From the NCBI RefSeq assembly GCF_025118155.1, contig NW_026251396.1, positions 709,501-773,500 of the forward strand: 64,000 nt of DNA. Reading direction: 5' to 3'. This DNA comes from Cokeromyces recurvatus. Its lineage: Eukaryota; Mucoromycota; Mucoromycetes; Mucorales; Mucoraceae. Of this stretch, positions 1 through 12,314 are shown piece by piece. Below the pieces are notes generated by a model. That model was not told the origin of the DNA. It saw only the letters and a list, made by a program, of their open reading frames with translations, and searched no databases. The translations under genes were made by a program, and so were the position numbers. The stretch's first letter is position 1. Each line of letters opens with the position of its first letter.

Positions 1-1130
1 CTTGATCGTCTATACAACTCAGTTATATCCAACGGTGAATTTGAACGTCTTTTACAAGGATGTTTCGAATCTTATCCTTTGATGAAATTTCACGATGTTG
101 CACTTCAAAAATGTCGTTTTATGGCTGAATGGCTTCATTTTTACGACCAAGTCAATTACAGAACCAATGAACGACACGAATATGAAATGTATAAGTATTT
201 GCCATATCCTATAGTTAATTTTCATCGTTTCTTTGCAGGATCGACAAGTCAAGAACATCGTGTCGAATATCCTAAAATTGATTATGAAGTATATTCAACA
301 AGAAAATCGTTTGAGAATCTTGTGTCTGTATTTATGGCAGGTGTACATCCACATAAGCGACGTTATTTAAATAAGGATTTGATTGTACACGAATTAGTGC
401 CCTTATTGATGCATGTAATATCACCTGAATTAAGACCTGTAAATCAGAAATTAATTAAGCCAGCAGAAAAGGCTCAGTTAACACGATTAGTCAATATTAT
501 GATTGAGTTTGGTTTATCCTTTATCCAAGAGAAGGGTGAAGATGGGCAATTTATTTTTAAACTTGAACCGTAAGTAGAATATTTACACACATGTATACAT
601 TTTAATTTTTTTTTTTTTATTTAGACCTATTGAACAACTTTTGTATTTTGAACTGTCAAATCCAAAATCTATTTTACCTAAACAATACGCTGTTCGACAA
701 ATGATTTCTCATGAAGTTGAAACTGAAATTCTAAGAAGAAGAGAAGAAGCAAATAAGGCACGTAATAAAGGAAAACAGAAACCAATTGAAAGGTAAGAGC
801 ACATAGATAAAGTGTGTTATATGATTTGTATTAAATGAAAATATTAAATAGTGCAACTACAATGAAAGAAAAGATAGTTAAGGAAAAGCAGATTTCTTTA
901 GACTTCTTTGGTCGTGTTATTAAACCTAATGTAGAGAAAATATCATCTAGAAATACTAATATGGAAGGTAATATCATATATTATCTATAGAAAAGAAACA
1001 AAAAAAAAAAAAAAAATGACCGTGTATTATTTTAGTGGATACGCCTGCTGCTCATGTTAGCTATCGATACCATGAAGGTTTTTCAAATGCTGTGAGAAAA
1101 CCAATGACTGTACAAATGTTTTTATCTTAA
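1..1130 (+). CDS. CTF18: Chromosome transmission fidelity protein 18, C-terminal part (5' end outside window)
   Basis: Ctf18 is the large subunit of the alternative clamp loader RFC-Ctf18 that loads PCNA at forks and supports sister-chromatid cohesion. Four exons are visible (1-569, 625-792, 852-967, 1036-1130) and give 315 residues in one frame. The AAA+ ATPase part lies upstream of the window. Seen here are the helical collar region (YLPYPIVNFHRFF) and the family's characteristic tail, DFFGRVI then YRYHEGFSNAVRKPMTVQMF, which in known orthologues binds Dcc1-Ctf8. Introns are 55-68 nt with GTAAGT, GTAAGA and GTAATA donors. The stop codon lies inside the coding end of the oppositely directed WSS1 gene. 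The family call is firm from the tail motif; only the C-terminal part can be judged. Confidence 0.9.
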
Positions 1131-2186
1131 ATAAACGTAAGAGCAAGCAATGCATGTTTGCCATTTCATCTCATTAATAAGTGTACACTTTGGGCAACTC
1201 CATACATCGTTCTTTGTTATCGTCTTTTTCTCAGAAAGACATACTTGACAAACTAAATGAGTAGACATATTTAAAAATGTACATCTAAAGCAAGTCCATC
1301 CTTCATCATCTGATGTTAAATCAATTATCTCTTTGTTAGTTTCAGCACTAGTTCGACTCTTTTTGTTTTTAGGTGAGTGTTGAACAAGTGACTTTCTTTT
1401 CCTTGTTTCTTCTTGTTTTTCATCGTCATTATCGTCACTACTACTACTACTACTACCACACCATATTTTATCTTGTAATCGTTTTTGTGCGGCAAATCCT
1501 GCTAACTGTGCAGCTGTCATATTATTTATTAATTGACTATTGCCTCCCCCCAATCGAACACCTCCCTGTGTCATTATTTTCGATAACTGTAACCTTCTAT
1601 CAGCAGCAGATGCAGCCATTTGATTACTTAAATATCTTGGTACATTTGATGTATTGCCCAATTTTTGGCCTTTTGAAAAGAAGCCTTCTCCAGTATAACC
1701 AGATACCATTAGAGCTTCTGTTTCCTGCTTCAGTTCATCTAGTAGTTTATAAAAACGAGCATCATGAGGCCCAATCACAATATGTGTTATCCTGTATTTT
1801 GAGTTAGAGAGGAGTAAATGAACTAGGAAAAAAAAACAGTTCATACTCATGCAATAGGGTGCCTAATAAGTCTTCATATTCTAAAAATTTGGAATCATCG
1901 TAGTGAGATCTTAATCTTAAATTGATCTTCCAACCTCTATTTACATTGGTTCCTATAATAATTGTTAAGATTAATTCATTGTTGCGCAGTCTTTTTTTAT
2001 CTAGATTTTTTCACCTAATAAATTTGGATTTCTTGGAAAAAATTCACATAGATTGGTTATTTTCCATTGATGCTTGGAGAGAATCGGCTTTATCTGTGAT
2101 GCTAAACGTTTTAGTAGTTGCAAGGCTTCTTCTGATCTTGGTTTTGATTTCAATATTTTATAATCTTTGACAAGATCAGTATTCAT
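1122..2186 (-). CDS. WSS1: Wss1/SPRTN-type DNA-protein crosslink metalloprotease (WLM domain)
   Basis: Wss1 is a DNA-dependent metalloprotease that removes proteins crosslinked to DNA and acts with SUMO and Cdc48. Three exons (2186-2015, 1952-1847, 1791-1122) give 315 residues. The WLM domain covers about residues 1-150; the HEITH zinc motif is rebuilt across the second splice junction and is followed by IVIGPHDARFY, giving the usual H-E-x-x-H plus later His pattern. The tail has an acidic/basic linker, a likely SUMO-interacting motif EIIDLTSDDE, and two RanBP2-type zinc fingers (WTCFRCTFLN...CQVC and WSCPKCTLIN...CIAC). Yeast Wss1 is slightly shorter (269 aa). The last 9 bp, including the stop, overlap the 3' coding end of CTF18 on the other strand. 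Confidence 0.92.
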
Positions 2187-2207
2187 TATTTAATACATTC
2201 TTTGTGG

Positions 2208-2249
<42 letters not shown>

Positions 2250-2892
2250 GGACATATTTTTTTTAATACCCAGAAAAAAAATAACACTGAATACATCAAA
2301 ACTGTCAAGTTAAATATGTAATTCTTCAGATTTAATAAAATTATGTTTACTAGAAGAATCTACAAAACAGCGTATAAAACTAATAAATTTGCTTGCTTCA
2401 AGAGACTTGTAAGTCAAATAAGTGAAAAACACATCATCAAGATGGCAAACCTTTTATCAAAAGAATCTCCATTTATTATACTATTGTCTTGTAATCGTAT
2501 AATCTTGGTCTGAATAAAGGGATTTCTTTTTCTGTATACCTTATCGCATTAATAGATACTTGGTTTTTCAGATATTATTTCTTACTTTCTATCTTATTGA
2601 TAATTGCTTCAAAAAGGAAAGACTTGAAATAACATATATGCATATTTATATTTAAATGAATAAGGGTATAGTATCCTACAATAAACAGATTATTATAGTA
2701 TAGCAAGAAATAAAAGTCACTCGATCTTGTTCAAATCATCTCTTCTTATTACTATTGCTTATATTTATATATATTCATTTTTTGATAAGTTACTGCACAC
2801 ATTATTATATTATAGCAAAAAAAAGCATATTTATTATATATATTAGCATTTCTTTCTCTTAAAACTTTATATAATGGTATTATTATTTTTTT
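2187..2892. other. Intergenic, A/T-rich, with 39-nt poly-A
   Basis: No coding signal is seen. It holds a pure A tract at 2208-2246 just upstream of the WSS1 start and the presumed 3' UTR of CGR1 at the right end. Confidence 0.6.
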
Positions 2893-3486
2893 TTAGATTC
2901 TAGCCTTTTTTCTAAGCTCCTTCTTCTTAAGTCTTGCAAGACGTTTAGCTGACATTTTAGCTGCTAAAGCTTCCATTCTTTCCTTTTCTTCTCTCATCTT
3001 TTTACGTTCTAAACTAGCTGCACGTTTAGCCTTAAAAACAAATAAATTAATAATAATGTAAATATGTATGTATATGTTTTTTTTTCATAAAAGGATTTAC
3101 ATCTATAGCAGCTTGTTTTTCAGCTTTCAATTCTCTTTCTAGTGATTTTGTTGCTTCATTTCTAGCTCTTTCCTTTGATCTTTGTTCCCAAGTTTTACGA
3201 AGTTGTTTAGGTTGTTGATTACGAGCAGTAGCTGTCTTTTGAATTTTCCAGCTTTTTCCTGGTAAAATTAATTAGATCAATAAGATTAGTATTTGAATCT
3301 TTTCATATTGACAAAAAAAAAAAAAAGAACAGATCTATTTTTTTCAGATCAGATCTATATATTTGTCTTTTGTTTGCATTAAGCAATTATAAAAAAAAAA
3401 GAAAATTTACCAGAAACTCTTCTGTTAATTGTGTCTACAACTCCACCAATATCTGCTTTTGCAGCGTTCTTAGTGACAGCTACCAT
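2893..3486 (-). CDS. CGR1: rRNA-processing protein Cgr1 (CCDC86 family)
   Basis: Cgr1 is a small nucleolar protein needed for 60S pre-rRNA processing. Three exons (3486-3411, 3258-3101, 3030-2893) give 123 residues, close to the yeast protein (120 aa). The start reads MVAVTKNAAKADIGGVVDTI; the family core SGKSWKIQK is formed across the first splice junction, followed by a long highly charged Lys/Arg/Glu helix ending in LARLKKKELRKKARI. No exon exceeds 53 codons, so ordinary ORF scans miss this gene. Phases 1 and 0 fit at both introns. The call rests on the SWKIQK motif, the basic coiled-coil character and the length. Confidence 0.85.
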
Positions 3487-3857
3487 AATAATATACAAAT
3501 AATAAAATAAGAAATGGTTTATTTATTTATTTTTTTTATTTTTTTTATTTTATTTTATTTTATTTTATTTTATTTTATTTTATTTTATTTTTTTTTTTAA
3601 TTAGGAAAGGCGTGACTTTTTTTTTAAAAAAAAATAGTGCTAACAAAACAAGAGAGAAAAAAAAAAAAAGTGGAGTTAATACATTATTAATATACAAAGT
3701 TTAATAATTTATATTTGCTTCATTTTACTTTAGTTAATCAACTCACGATTATAACTAATAACAGAACATAATTACGTAGAACACTTTACTTTCATATTAA
3801 AAATAATATATAACAAAAATCAACTAAAGTTTTAATGCTTTCAAGATTCAATAACAA

Positions 3858-3888
<31 letters not shown>

Positions 3889-3922
3889 TAACAATAATAA
3901 CATACATTTACATACAACTAAA
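3487..3922. repeat. Intergenic between divergent CGR1 and ADA3, with (TTTTA)n array
   Basis: A near-perfect TTTTA pentamer array occupies about 3521-3598, and a poly-A tract lies at about 3862-3888. The two genes are transcribed away from this stretch, so it should contain both promoters. Confidence 0.7.
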
Positions 3923-5850
3923 ATGAATAATGGATTAACGCGTCAGTATGACTTACCCAAATCGGTCTCAACCTCAACGTCCTCTCTTATTAAACAGCAT
4001 AAACCAAACAGCACTCCATCCTTGAATAACAATAAACATAACATTCCTGACGTACACGATCTTTCAAACATTAAAGCAGACTTGGAATCCATTTTAGCAT
4101 TAACAGAAAATAGAATTAAAGATTTAAAAAAAGACTTGATCCATCTAGATAAAAACAATGAAGGTAAAAAAAATGATTTATAGTATATTGTGTGGATTCG
4201 TTGATGACAAAAAAGAGACACTATGTATATATTTATATGCATGTACATTTATTATAGATTCTACAAGTATAACTACCTCTGGTAAAAATGTGAACACACT
4301 CATGGAAAAGATGAGAATTAAGCAAGAATCAGGTAAAAAAAAGTTTATCATATTGATAAAAAAAATACATATTCTTTTTTTAAAAAATAAAAAATAGATA
4401 CATCAAACATGCTTCACGATGCTTCTACTTCGTCTAATATACCAACAACAGCTACAAAAAATGAACAAAGTAGACAAGCGTAAAAATAGCTTTAAAAGAT
4501 ATAAAATATTATAATTTATTTATTTACGTTTAATAACTTTATCCTTTTTTTTTTTTTTTTTTTACTTTAGTGCACTTGAAACAATCAGAAGAAGACGAAG
4601 AAGAGAAGATACAGAAAGTTCTGAAGAAATCAATACACGTAGTGAATCGCCTCATCATCTTATTAAACTTAAAAAACTTGACATGACGCCAACATCAACA
4701 TCATCATCATCATCACCACCACCACTACCACCACCACCGCCACCACTACCCACATCACCATCCATGACATCAATAGCGCGGGCGCATCATCAAAATAAAG
4801 AGGTGGATTTTGTACGAGTAAAACCAAAGGATCAAGTCCCAATTACTACATTTTGGTCTACTTTAGAACCTTACTTTCGTAATTTAACAGAAGAGGATCG
4901 TAATTTTCTATTACAAAAGTCAGATCAAGGAAAGCCCTATTTGATTCCTCCATTGGGACGTCATTATTTAGAAAAATGGGCAGAGGAAGAAGAGGAGTTA
5001 TCATTGAAAATAACAACAAAACCTATGCAGCATGAGGAAAGACCAGCAGAAGAAGGGAGTAGCTTAACAGAGAGACTTATTTCAAGCTTAGTGATTGAAA
5101 ATATTATGGATTATGAACAATTAAATGAAGATGAAGATGAGGAAATAGGAGATGAAAATAGGATCACGCCTATTGATCCAATGATAGAAAAGAAATATAA
5201 TGCAAAGACAGTAGTAGAGATGTCAATAGATCCAACAGAAGAAATTGTTAGTTTTGAAGAAAGATTAAAACGCGAACTTCGATATGCAGGATTATTTGGT
5301 GATGAAGATGTAAATATAAGCACACATATGTATGTATGTATACATATAGAGTAACTCATATATACACTTTATATAAGGTTGACTGGAATGCTAAAGAGGA
5401 TGATGAGATTTGTGCAGAGCTTCGCGCTTTAGGACATGAATATAAAGAACAAGTAAAAATAAACGAATATCGTAAAAAAAGGCTATTAGAAGTAGTAGAC
5501 TGTCAATTACAATATGAACAATATCGACAGGTATTAGATACATTAGATAGTCAAGTTGAACAAGGTTATTTAAAGAGATTTGTAAGTGTAGTTCAAAATG
5601 ACGAAAAAAAAAAAAAAAAAAAAAAAATGGATAAATGTTAACCTATTTGTTATAGCGACCGCAAAAATCTAAAAAACGTAAATCAACAGGACCAAAAGCT
5701 ACATTATCTGAAAATACACTTTATGTTATGGAAAAACGTAAAACATGGATCAATGCTCTTAGTCACATTTTTAAAGATAAAAATATGACAATGCCATCTT
5801 CTTCAATTTATGATTTACTACCAGAAGATGATAATAATACATCCATTTAA
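3923..5850 (+). CDS. ADA3: SAGA/ADA histone acetyltransferase adaptor Ada3 (NGG1/TADA3)
   Basis: Ada3 bridges Ada2-Gcn5 within the HAT module of SAGA and related complexes. Six exons (3923-4163, 4258-4332, 4398-4479, 4571-5309, 5378-5581, 5656-5850) give 511 residues. The middle part carries VPITTFWSTLEPYFRNLTEED and the C-terminal half contains the diagnostic Ada3 domain: SFEERLKRELRYAGLFGDED joined by splicing to VDWNAKEDDEICAELRALGH, then a basic coiled region and a closing helix ending in DDNNTSI. A Ser/Pro-rich linker with a poly-Pro run follows residue 170. All introns are short; the last one contains a run of about 21 A. The 3' end is convergent with GPI11, 101 bp apart. Confidence 0.92.
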
Positions 5851-5859
5851 CTGTTATAT

Positions 5860-5865
5860 ATACAC

Positions 5866-5896
<31 letters not shown>
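5860..5896. repeat. (CA)n microsatellite
   Basis: A TA/CA-rich simple repeat just after the ADA3 stop, in the 101-bp gap between the convergent ADA3 and GPI11 genes. Confidence 0.9.
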
Positions 5897-5898
<2 letters not shown>

Positions 5899-5951
5899 AC
5901 ATTTTTTTTTCTTTTTTTTTTTTTTGTTTGTACATTTTCTATTATCTATTA

Positions 5952-6834
5952 TTATTCACTCTTCTTTTTACCAAATAATAATTTTACAGAAGACCAAATA
6001 AAAGCGGCCAAAACACCTACTGAATGACCAACATAAGTTGAAATGACACAAGAAATAGGCCATGCTTGCCATTCTCTATCCCAATCTAAAGGCAATACAA
6101 TAGCGCCTATCCACGCACCTGAAAGTGCACAAATTGCTTGAGCATAAGCATAAATTTCTGACGTTGTTGTAGGACTATTTAAACATAAAAAAAAAAAGAT
6201 AAGCATTCTATAAATATACATAAATGAATGAATGTATGCATGTATTTACCTATGCTGAACAAATACTTTAATCCATGCAGTTTCTTTAAATGATTCAAAA
6301 CATGGCATGATAGTGATGATAGAAAGATAAGCTGAGAAAAGAAAAGTATTGGGTATTTTTCTATGAATATATAGATATATAATTAGAATGAGTCGATATA
6401 AATATATTTATATTCTTGAGAAAAATAAAATAAAATAAACAAATAGGTATATACTCTGTTAACGATGCGCCAAATAATATAGCCAAAACATGTAAAACAC
6501 CTACACCACTTAATGTAGCTAATATACTATAACCAAGGGAGATCTTTAACATCAATATATAATTGTCTTTTTGTTAATATCTTCGTTTGATCTATCACAC
6601 ACACACATATATATATATAAAAACCCTTACAATAGTTTTGTTAAATGCATTTCCTCTTAGTAGATTAGCAGAGATGATCAAAACGACATGACCCAAGAAT
6701 AAGATAGGAACTACAGCTGAAAGTGTCTGAACAGGATCTTTTAATAAAGATGTAGATGGTAATTTGAACGTGGCTGTATAATGAAGTGCAATGGATAACA
6801 ATCCAAATATTAATTCAAAACCAAATGGATTCAT
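5952..6834 (-). CDS. GPI11: GPI-anchor biosynthesis protein PIG-F/Gpi11
   Basis: PIG-F is a multi-spanning ER protein that partners PIG-O or PIG-G to add ethanolamine phosphate to GPI precursors. Four exons (6834-6631, 6543-6455, 6360-6250, 6174-5952) give 208 residues, near the human length of 219. The sequence is almost entirely hydrophobic membrane segments. Family motifs are VGVLHVLAILFGA, FSAYLSIITIMPC and, in the last exon, GAWIGAIVLPLDWDREWQ followed by WPIS, the PIG-F signature. The protein ends in the basic tail FGKKKSE, which fits an ER retention signal. GPI10 at 44.9 kb belongs to the same pathway but is unlinked. Confidence 0.9.
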
Positions 6835-7552
6835 AAGATGTAAAGTGAGAAGGAAAAAAATAAAATAAAAAATAAAAATAAACTCGTAAGAATGAGGATT
6901 TAATGTTATATGCTACGGGACAAAAAAAAAATACATTTTTTTTTTTATTTTTTTAATTTTTTTTTTTTTTTTAATTTTCAAAAGAATAATTTATGTTAAA
7001 TATTTAAAAAGGATATCCTACTTGTTTATTGGACTCATTATTGTACACTGAAACTGTAGGCCTATCTAATTATGATTTGCAAGGCAAATGGACGTTCAGC
7101 TGAACTTGGTGTGCATCCTGAATTCTGACAGTAACTCCGTATAAAGTCTAGTTAGCTAGGGAAACTATATAAGTCTCAATATTCAAATTACTGTACAAAC
7201 ATACGCAGGTAATGGTGCGAGTAAGTTAATTCTGGGTGCTTTTGGTTTTTAGTAGTATGACTAGTAACAGCAATTGTCAATAGTGTTACCAACAAGTCAT
7301 GTTGCTTTTAATATTCGGTCCTCCCTTTGTTTCTTTTGCTGGAGTGAACACTGCAACTACATTCTTGGTTAAGGCAAAAGTAGATGAAATCAGTAAGGTT
7401 GTAATTTTTTCGTCAATTAGCACCCTTTTTACAATAATCACTCTACATACACCATACGAAGAGCTTCAATAGTCAACAACAAATTCAAAATGCCAGCTAC
7501 TGCTTTTAGCTTTTTTTTTTCTTTACTACCATCTAAATATGGTTATGGAAGT
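6835..7552. other. Intergenic/degraded DNA left of transposase relic
   Basis: The GPI11 promoter side contains A/T-rich DNA with poly-T runs to about 6972. From about 7015 the composition becomes more balanced, like the transposase relic next to it, so it may belong to the same dead element. No frame stays open. Confidence 0.4.
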
Positions 7553-7554
7553 TC

Positions 7555-8131
7555 AGATGGACAGATTGTATCTCATCTGTTGAAGGTCTTTGGAATAGCT
7601 TGTATCTTTAATAACCATGTTGTTACGAAGGGTAAAGTTTGATAAATTCTGTAAAATGTACAACTTTAGTAAGGGGAATACAAACTTACTATCTACAGTT
7701 GTCAGCAAATTTAATTGCCTTCTTTGATCAAAATAAAGAATTGAATATATTGCATTATTATCAATATAAACAAATGAATGCCTTGATTCCAAGTCTTCGT
7801 AGTCTAATCTGTATAGCAAGCGTAAAAAAAGTTAAATAGTGATGGCCTATTGTAATTCATTTCGGCTTTGATTGATTTGTCTTTCCATTTTTGAAGTTTT
7901 CTTTTTCTTTTCTTTTTTTCTGATATCTACAGAAATCATTTCCATTTGAAGACTCGAAAAGTAATATGTTTGAACAACATAAATTCCAATTGCATCGAAA
8001 ATAGTGTGCGATACAGCTCTAGACTTCCTGATTTCAACTGTTGGCCTTTTACCTTTAGGATCCAAAGTACCGCCTCAATTCATGTTTATATGAAAGTCGT
8101 ATCTATCAATAAAAACATAATTCCTCGGGGG
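7555..8131 (-). mobile_element. IS630/Tc1/mariner-like transposase relic
   Basis: Read on the minus strand with stops and frameshifts, this holds pieces of a DDE transposase in the right order: VFIDRYDFHINMN (region of the first catalytic Asp), then DPKGKRPTVEIRKSRAVSHT at 8065-8005, then a block around the second Asp (MVIKDTSYSKDLQQM, 7620-7560) where the family has V(I/M)DN-P-IH. The third acidic residue is not recognisable. The pieces match a DDE-endonuclease family I know as repeated in Mucorales genomes; a relic of the same superfamily sits at 55.8-56.6 kb. Terminal inverted repeats were not found. The element is clearly inactive. Confidence 0.65.
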
Positions 8132-8269
8132 CGGGGTGGGGGGAGGGGAAATTCCATATTTGAGTTCATCACATTTACTGCTCAGACATATCTAGTTTGA
8201 ATAGCTTGTTCAACTTTTATACAAATGTATATGAAGTATAAATCTTATTTCATGAACAGCCGATTAACC

Positions 8270-8306
<37 letters not shown>

Positions 8307-8358
8307 TATTGATCACACTAAATTGATAATAAGCTAAAAGTTTGTGGAGCGGTTGTAT

Positions 8359-8401
<43 letters not shown>

Positions 8402-8828
8402 AGTACTACAACTAATTAAACTATCAAATATAGAAATAAAAGATAAGAAGTACAAAATTTGTACTCTATTTTATTTTTTTTTTTTGAAAGAACTGCTACT
8501 TATTGACAAAAAAAATAAGAGGATATATACATAATATTTATTATTATTTTTTTTTCTTTGTATATCAAATTAGAAAAGCACTGCTTATTCTAAAAGTAGA
8601 AAATAATAATATAAATATTACATAATGAACAATAAAGTGTTAAATTTGTTAAAGTGTATAGTAAAATTATTAAAACCTATAATCTATAGTATTGAAAAAA
8701 AAAAGGGAGAGGAAAAGAGAGAGAGAGAAGAGTGGGAGGAGGAGGTGAATATATAAATATGTATATATGTATAATTTGAGGTGACTACCATTTGTAGCTT
8801 TTGTGTGTGTGTGTGTTTGTTTGCTTGT
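8132..8828. other. Intergenic with G-run and two long poly-A tracts
   Basis: Contains a G-rich run (8129-8148), poly-A at 8274-8304 and 8360-8399, and (GA)n and (GT)n simple repeats next to the 3' end of the PTR2 gene (8702-8821). No gene is seen. Confidence 0.6.
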
Positions 8829-10604
8829 TTACACAGCACCCTTTTCAGCTTCATAGTCAGTAACTGTATTTTTCTTGTTGTATTCTTTAATTTCATCCGT
8901 ACTACGACCGATAGCATCATCAGCGGTATCAGTTTTATCATTCTTATGATGACAGATATAAATGAGGATAGAACAAACAAATGAAGCACAAGCGATACCT
9001 GTATACATCCAAGTTAATTTGGGATCTACGGCAACAGAGACTAATGCAAAGCCCAAGATAGAAGCAAAACAGTTGGTAAGTAAGAAAAGAGACATGACAA
9101 TGGACTTCATTGATTGAGGTGCTTTCTTGTAAGCATATTCGAGACCAGTAATAGAGGCAAAGATTTCAGAGAAGGCAATAAAGGCATAAGAAGGAATTTG
9201 GTAAGCAGCAGAAATGGGCCAAGGAGAAGTATTGGCATAGATCTTAGATTGAATACCAGCAGTGTAAGCCATAGCGATAGATGCAAGGAAAAAACCTAAT
9301 GAAATACGAAGAATAGGACCCATAGGGAAACCAAGACGACGAAGACCAGGATAGACCAAACGATCCATGATAGGAATAGTAACAATCAATACAAGAGGAT
9401 CAATATTTTGCATGATATCATTAGGAACATTGCCAGTCCACATGGTAGCAGCTTGAGAGATGAGATTGTTTGTCATTTGTGAATAACAAAGCCAGTAAAT
9501 GGGATACCAACAAAAGACAATACAAGCTTTAAGAGCACGTCTTAATTCATCAACAAATATATCATCCCATGTAGCATTAGCAGCTAATTCAGGATTATCA
9601 GCAATAAGATTAGATGGTTTACAAGATTCTAAACCACCTTTAGTCTTGAAACTGTAGAAAATGACTTTAAATGCTTCAATCAAGACAGAACCACGGGGTG
9701 GTACTTGAACATAACGTTTACGACCTAAAAAGACAACAGCAATACCAGGAATAAACATTAAAGTAGGCAAAAGATAAGCGGGCCAAAAGCCAACATTCTT
9801 TTCCAATTCTGTTGTAGCGATAGCGGAGAGAGAGCCTGCATTGATACCCCAGTAAAACATATTGAAAATCTTTTGATAAGTAGCCTGAGGAGTGACGATG
9901 ACACGTTCACCCTTCTTGTCAACGCGAATATAGGGAGTTCTACTTTGATATTGTTCAGCAATAAGGGGGGATACATTAGACTTGATACCACCCGTACCAA
10001 GACCGATAATAATAATAGCGACGATAAAACCAGGGAAAGCAGCGCCACTGGCAATACCAGCAGGAGTAGCAGTAGAAGTTAAAATAATCAAACCAACAAG
10101 ATAAATACAAGCAAATACAAGGATAGCACGATATTTACCAAGGTATTGATCAGCGACAATGGCACCAAAGATAGGTGTAATATAACACCAAAATTGGAAA
10201 AATGTAGTTAAAGCAGTAGCTGTTTGTTGACCTCTACCCATAGCACCAGCTTGTTCAGCAGGATCTATATATATATAAAAATATGCATATATAATACACA
10301 CGTATATTAGTAATTATTATTTCAAATTGATATATCAAATATATACATTACAGCTAGGGGGAGCAGGGTTCTGAATATAGTTCTGGAATGGACCAGTTAA
10401 ACCATAGTAAGTAAAACGTTCACAAAATTCAATAACAAGAACAAGATAAGCAGATATAGGTATACGATCTGCTACTTGACGTAAGTTTTTCCAATCTTCC
10501 TCTGTAGGTTCAGCATGTTGTTCATCAATAGCATGATCTGGAATTTCATTTTCATCATAAGAAATGATTTGAGAACTTTTTTCCTGTTCCAATTTTTCAG
10601 ACAT
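8829..10604 (-). CDS. PTR2: Di-/tripeptide transporter of the POT/PTR family
   Basis: Proton-coupled importer of di- and tripeptides in the plasma membrane. Two exons (10604-10352, 10264-8829) give 562 residues, the usual fungal Ptr2 size. A cytosolic acidic N-terminus is followed by ERFTYYGLTGPFQNYIQNP and, after the 87-nt intron, by GAMGRGQQTATALTTFFQFW. Both PTR2 signatures are visible: LGTGGIKSNVSPLIAEQY and FNMFYWGINAGSL. About 12 hydrophobic segments can be counted. The splice rebuilds a Tyr codon (PPS-Y-PAEQ). It has a higher G+C content than its surroundings and no neighbours within 2 kb upstream, typical of a strongly expressed gene. Substrate range cannot be told from sequence. Confidence 0.93.
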
Positions 10605-12281
10605 TTTATATTAAATATATAATATAAAGGAGGAAAAGGAAAGAGAAATTAAAGAAGAAGAAAGAAGATGAATAAAAAGAAGAAGAAGGAACAGAAATGA
10701 AGAAATATACAGTAAAAAGAAGAAAACAAAAAAAAATTTTGTTATAAAATGATCTGGTTTTATTCTTTTAAAATCTTGAGTCTCCGAGGTTACTTCAAAG
10801 ATAAAAAATAAAGTCCGAATAAGGAAATAACTGACTTTCTGTATACAACTACCAATCAAAACTCGTAACCAAAGACTTCATACAACAAGTAAAACTATTG
10901 GCATATGATATCATTTTTTTTTTTTTTTTTTTGGTTAATATATCCTTTTTCTAGAAAAATAAAATAAAACACAATAAAATGAAATAAAATACAATAAAAT
11001 AAAATGAGATGAAATAAAATAAAATACAATAAAATGAACATTTTTATTTAACAATAAAATCAAAAGTTAGTAAATAAGATAAGTAATCAATTTATCTTAT
11101 ATAATATTTTATTATTAATTATTCAATTATATGTGTAGAAGATAAAAATTTGTATTTGCCCTTTTTTTTTTTTTTTTTTTTTTGTTCCAAAAAAAATTCA
11201 TACTAAATATGGAAGTATTTTTAAATCGTCCACATGGCAGAGTTTTTTTTTCTTCTAACAATAAACTCAGCTAACCACTCATTTCTCACGCTCTAATCAA
11301 AAGAAAGTGATGTACTTATCTTTTATTTAAAATTTTAACCAATGAAATTTATTATATTTTAACCTTATCTAGTAACAGGTCCTTTTCTTTAAGATTTACT
11401 TTGTAGATCTATAATTATAAGATATTCATGTAACTGATAAATGTTAGTAAAATCTCATGTGATCATTATTATCAAATAATGCTAATATATACATATATGG
11501 AAAGAGAGAAAATTCATATTACTTTGTATTATTGAATAACAAATAATCATGATTTGATAGATTAGATCTACTGCTATTATTGCCTTTGATGAATTACTGC
11601 AAAATAAAGAAATAAAAACAGAATAAGCTGAGAAATAAAATTCAGCTTTTGATATAATTATTTGTTTATGACTCAATACCAATCAATTCTTACGTATACA
11701 AAAATATATTTTTTTTTAAAAAAAAAATAAATAAATAAAATAATGGATATCTATTTTTATTATTAAAGTTAATAATTTTACCCGTTTTTTATTTTTATTT
11801 TTTATTTTATTTTTCTGTATTTGACAAATTATGTATGGAATAATTATCATTATTTATACATTTTCACTATTTTTGTTACAAAATAAGATATTCATTTTAT
11901 TACTATGGTTATCACTATTTATAACAAAAATAAATTAGTTTTCTAAAGAAAGAAAGAAAAAAAAAAAAAGACTTTTCAATAAATACGAGATAATAGTAAT
12001 CATATTTAAAAACTACTAAAAGTAAATTAATCAACGAGATGAGGGTACACTTTAATATGTATACCAGCTCAAAATAAAAATAAAAAAAATGAATTAAATA
12101 CATGAATAAGAGAGAGAAGTAAGCCAAATCAATAATAGTTAGTTAGCCAGGTTAATTTGGACAAAAGAGGAACTGGTTTGCTATGCTGTATGTAATCAAC
12201 AAGTTCATACAGAATATAATATTGTGTTGGCCCTTGAGGTGCATTTGAAAAGGATTACTTTTTTCGGCGAAAGCTTTTCAA

Positions 12282-12314
<33 letters not shown>

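Noticed and set aside
1373..1807. 144-codon plus-strand frame opposite WSS1
   Set aside because: Antisense to the last WSS1 exon, low-complexity Tyr/Leu content, no family resemblance.
3521..3598. Regular TTTTA array as a possible CRISPR or satellite
   Set aside because: Simple pentamer microsatellite with no spacers; CRISPR is not expected in a fungus and no array was seen anywhere.
10264..10301. Frame beginning MCIIYAYFYIYI before PTR2 exon 2
   Set aside because: Start lies in the intron; splicing to 10352 restores the conserved PTR2 N-terminus.
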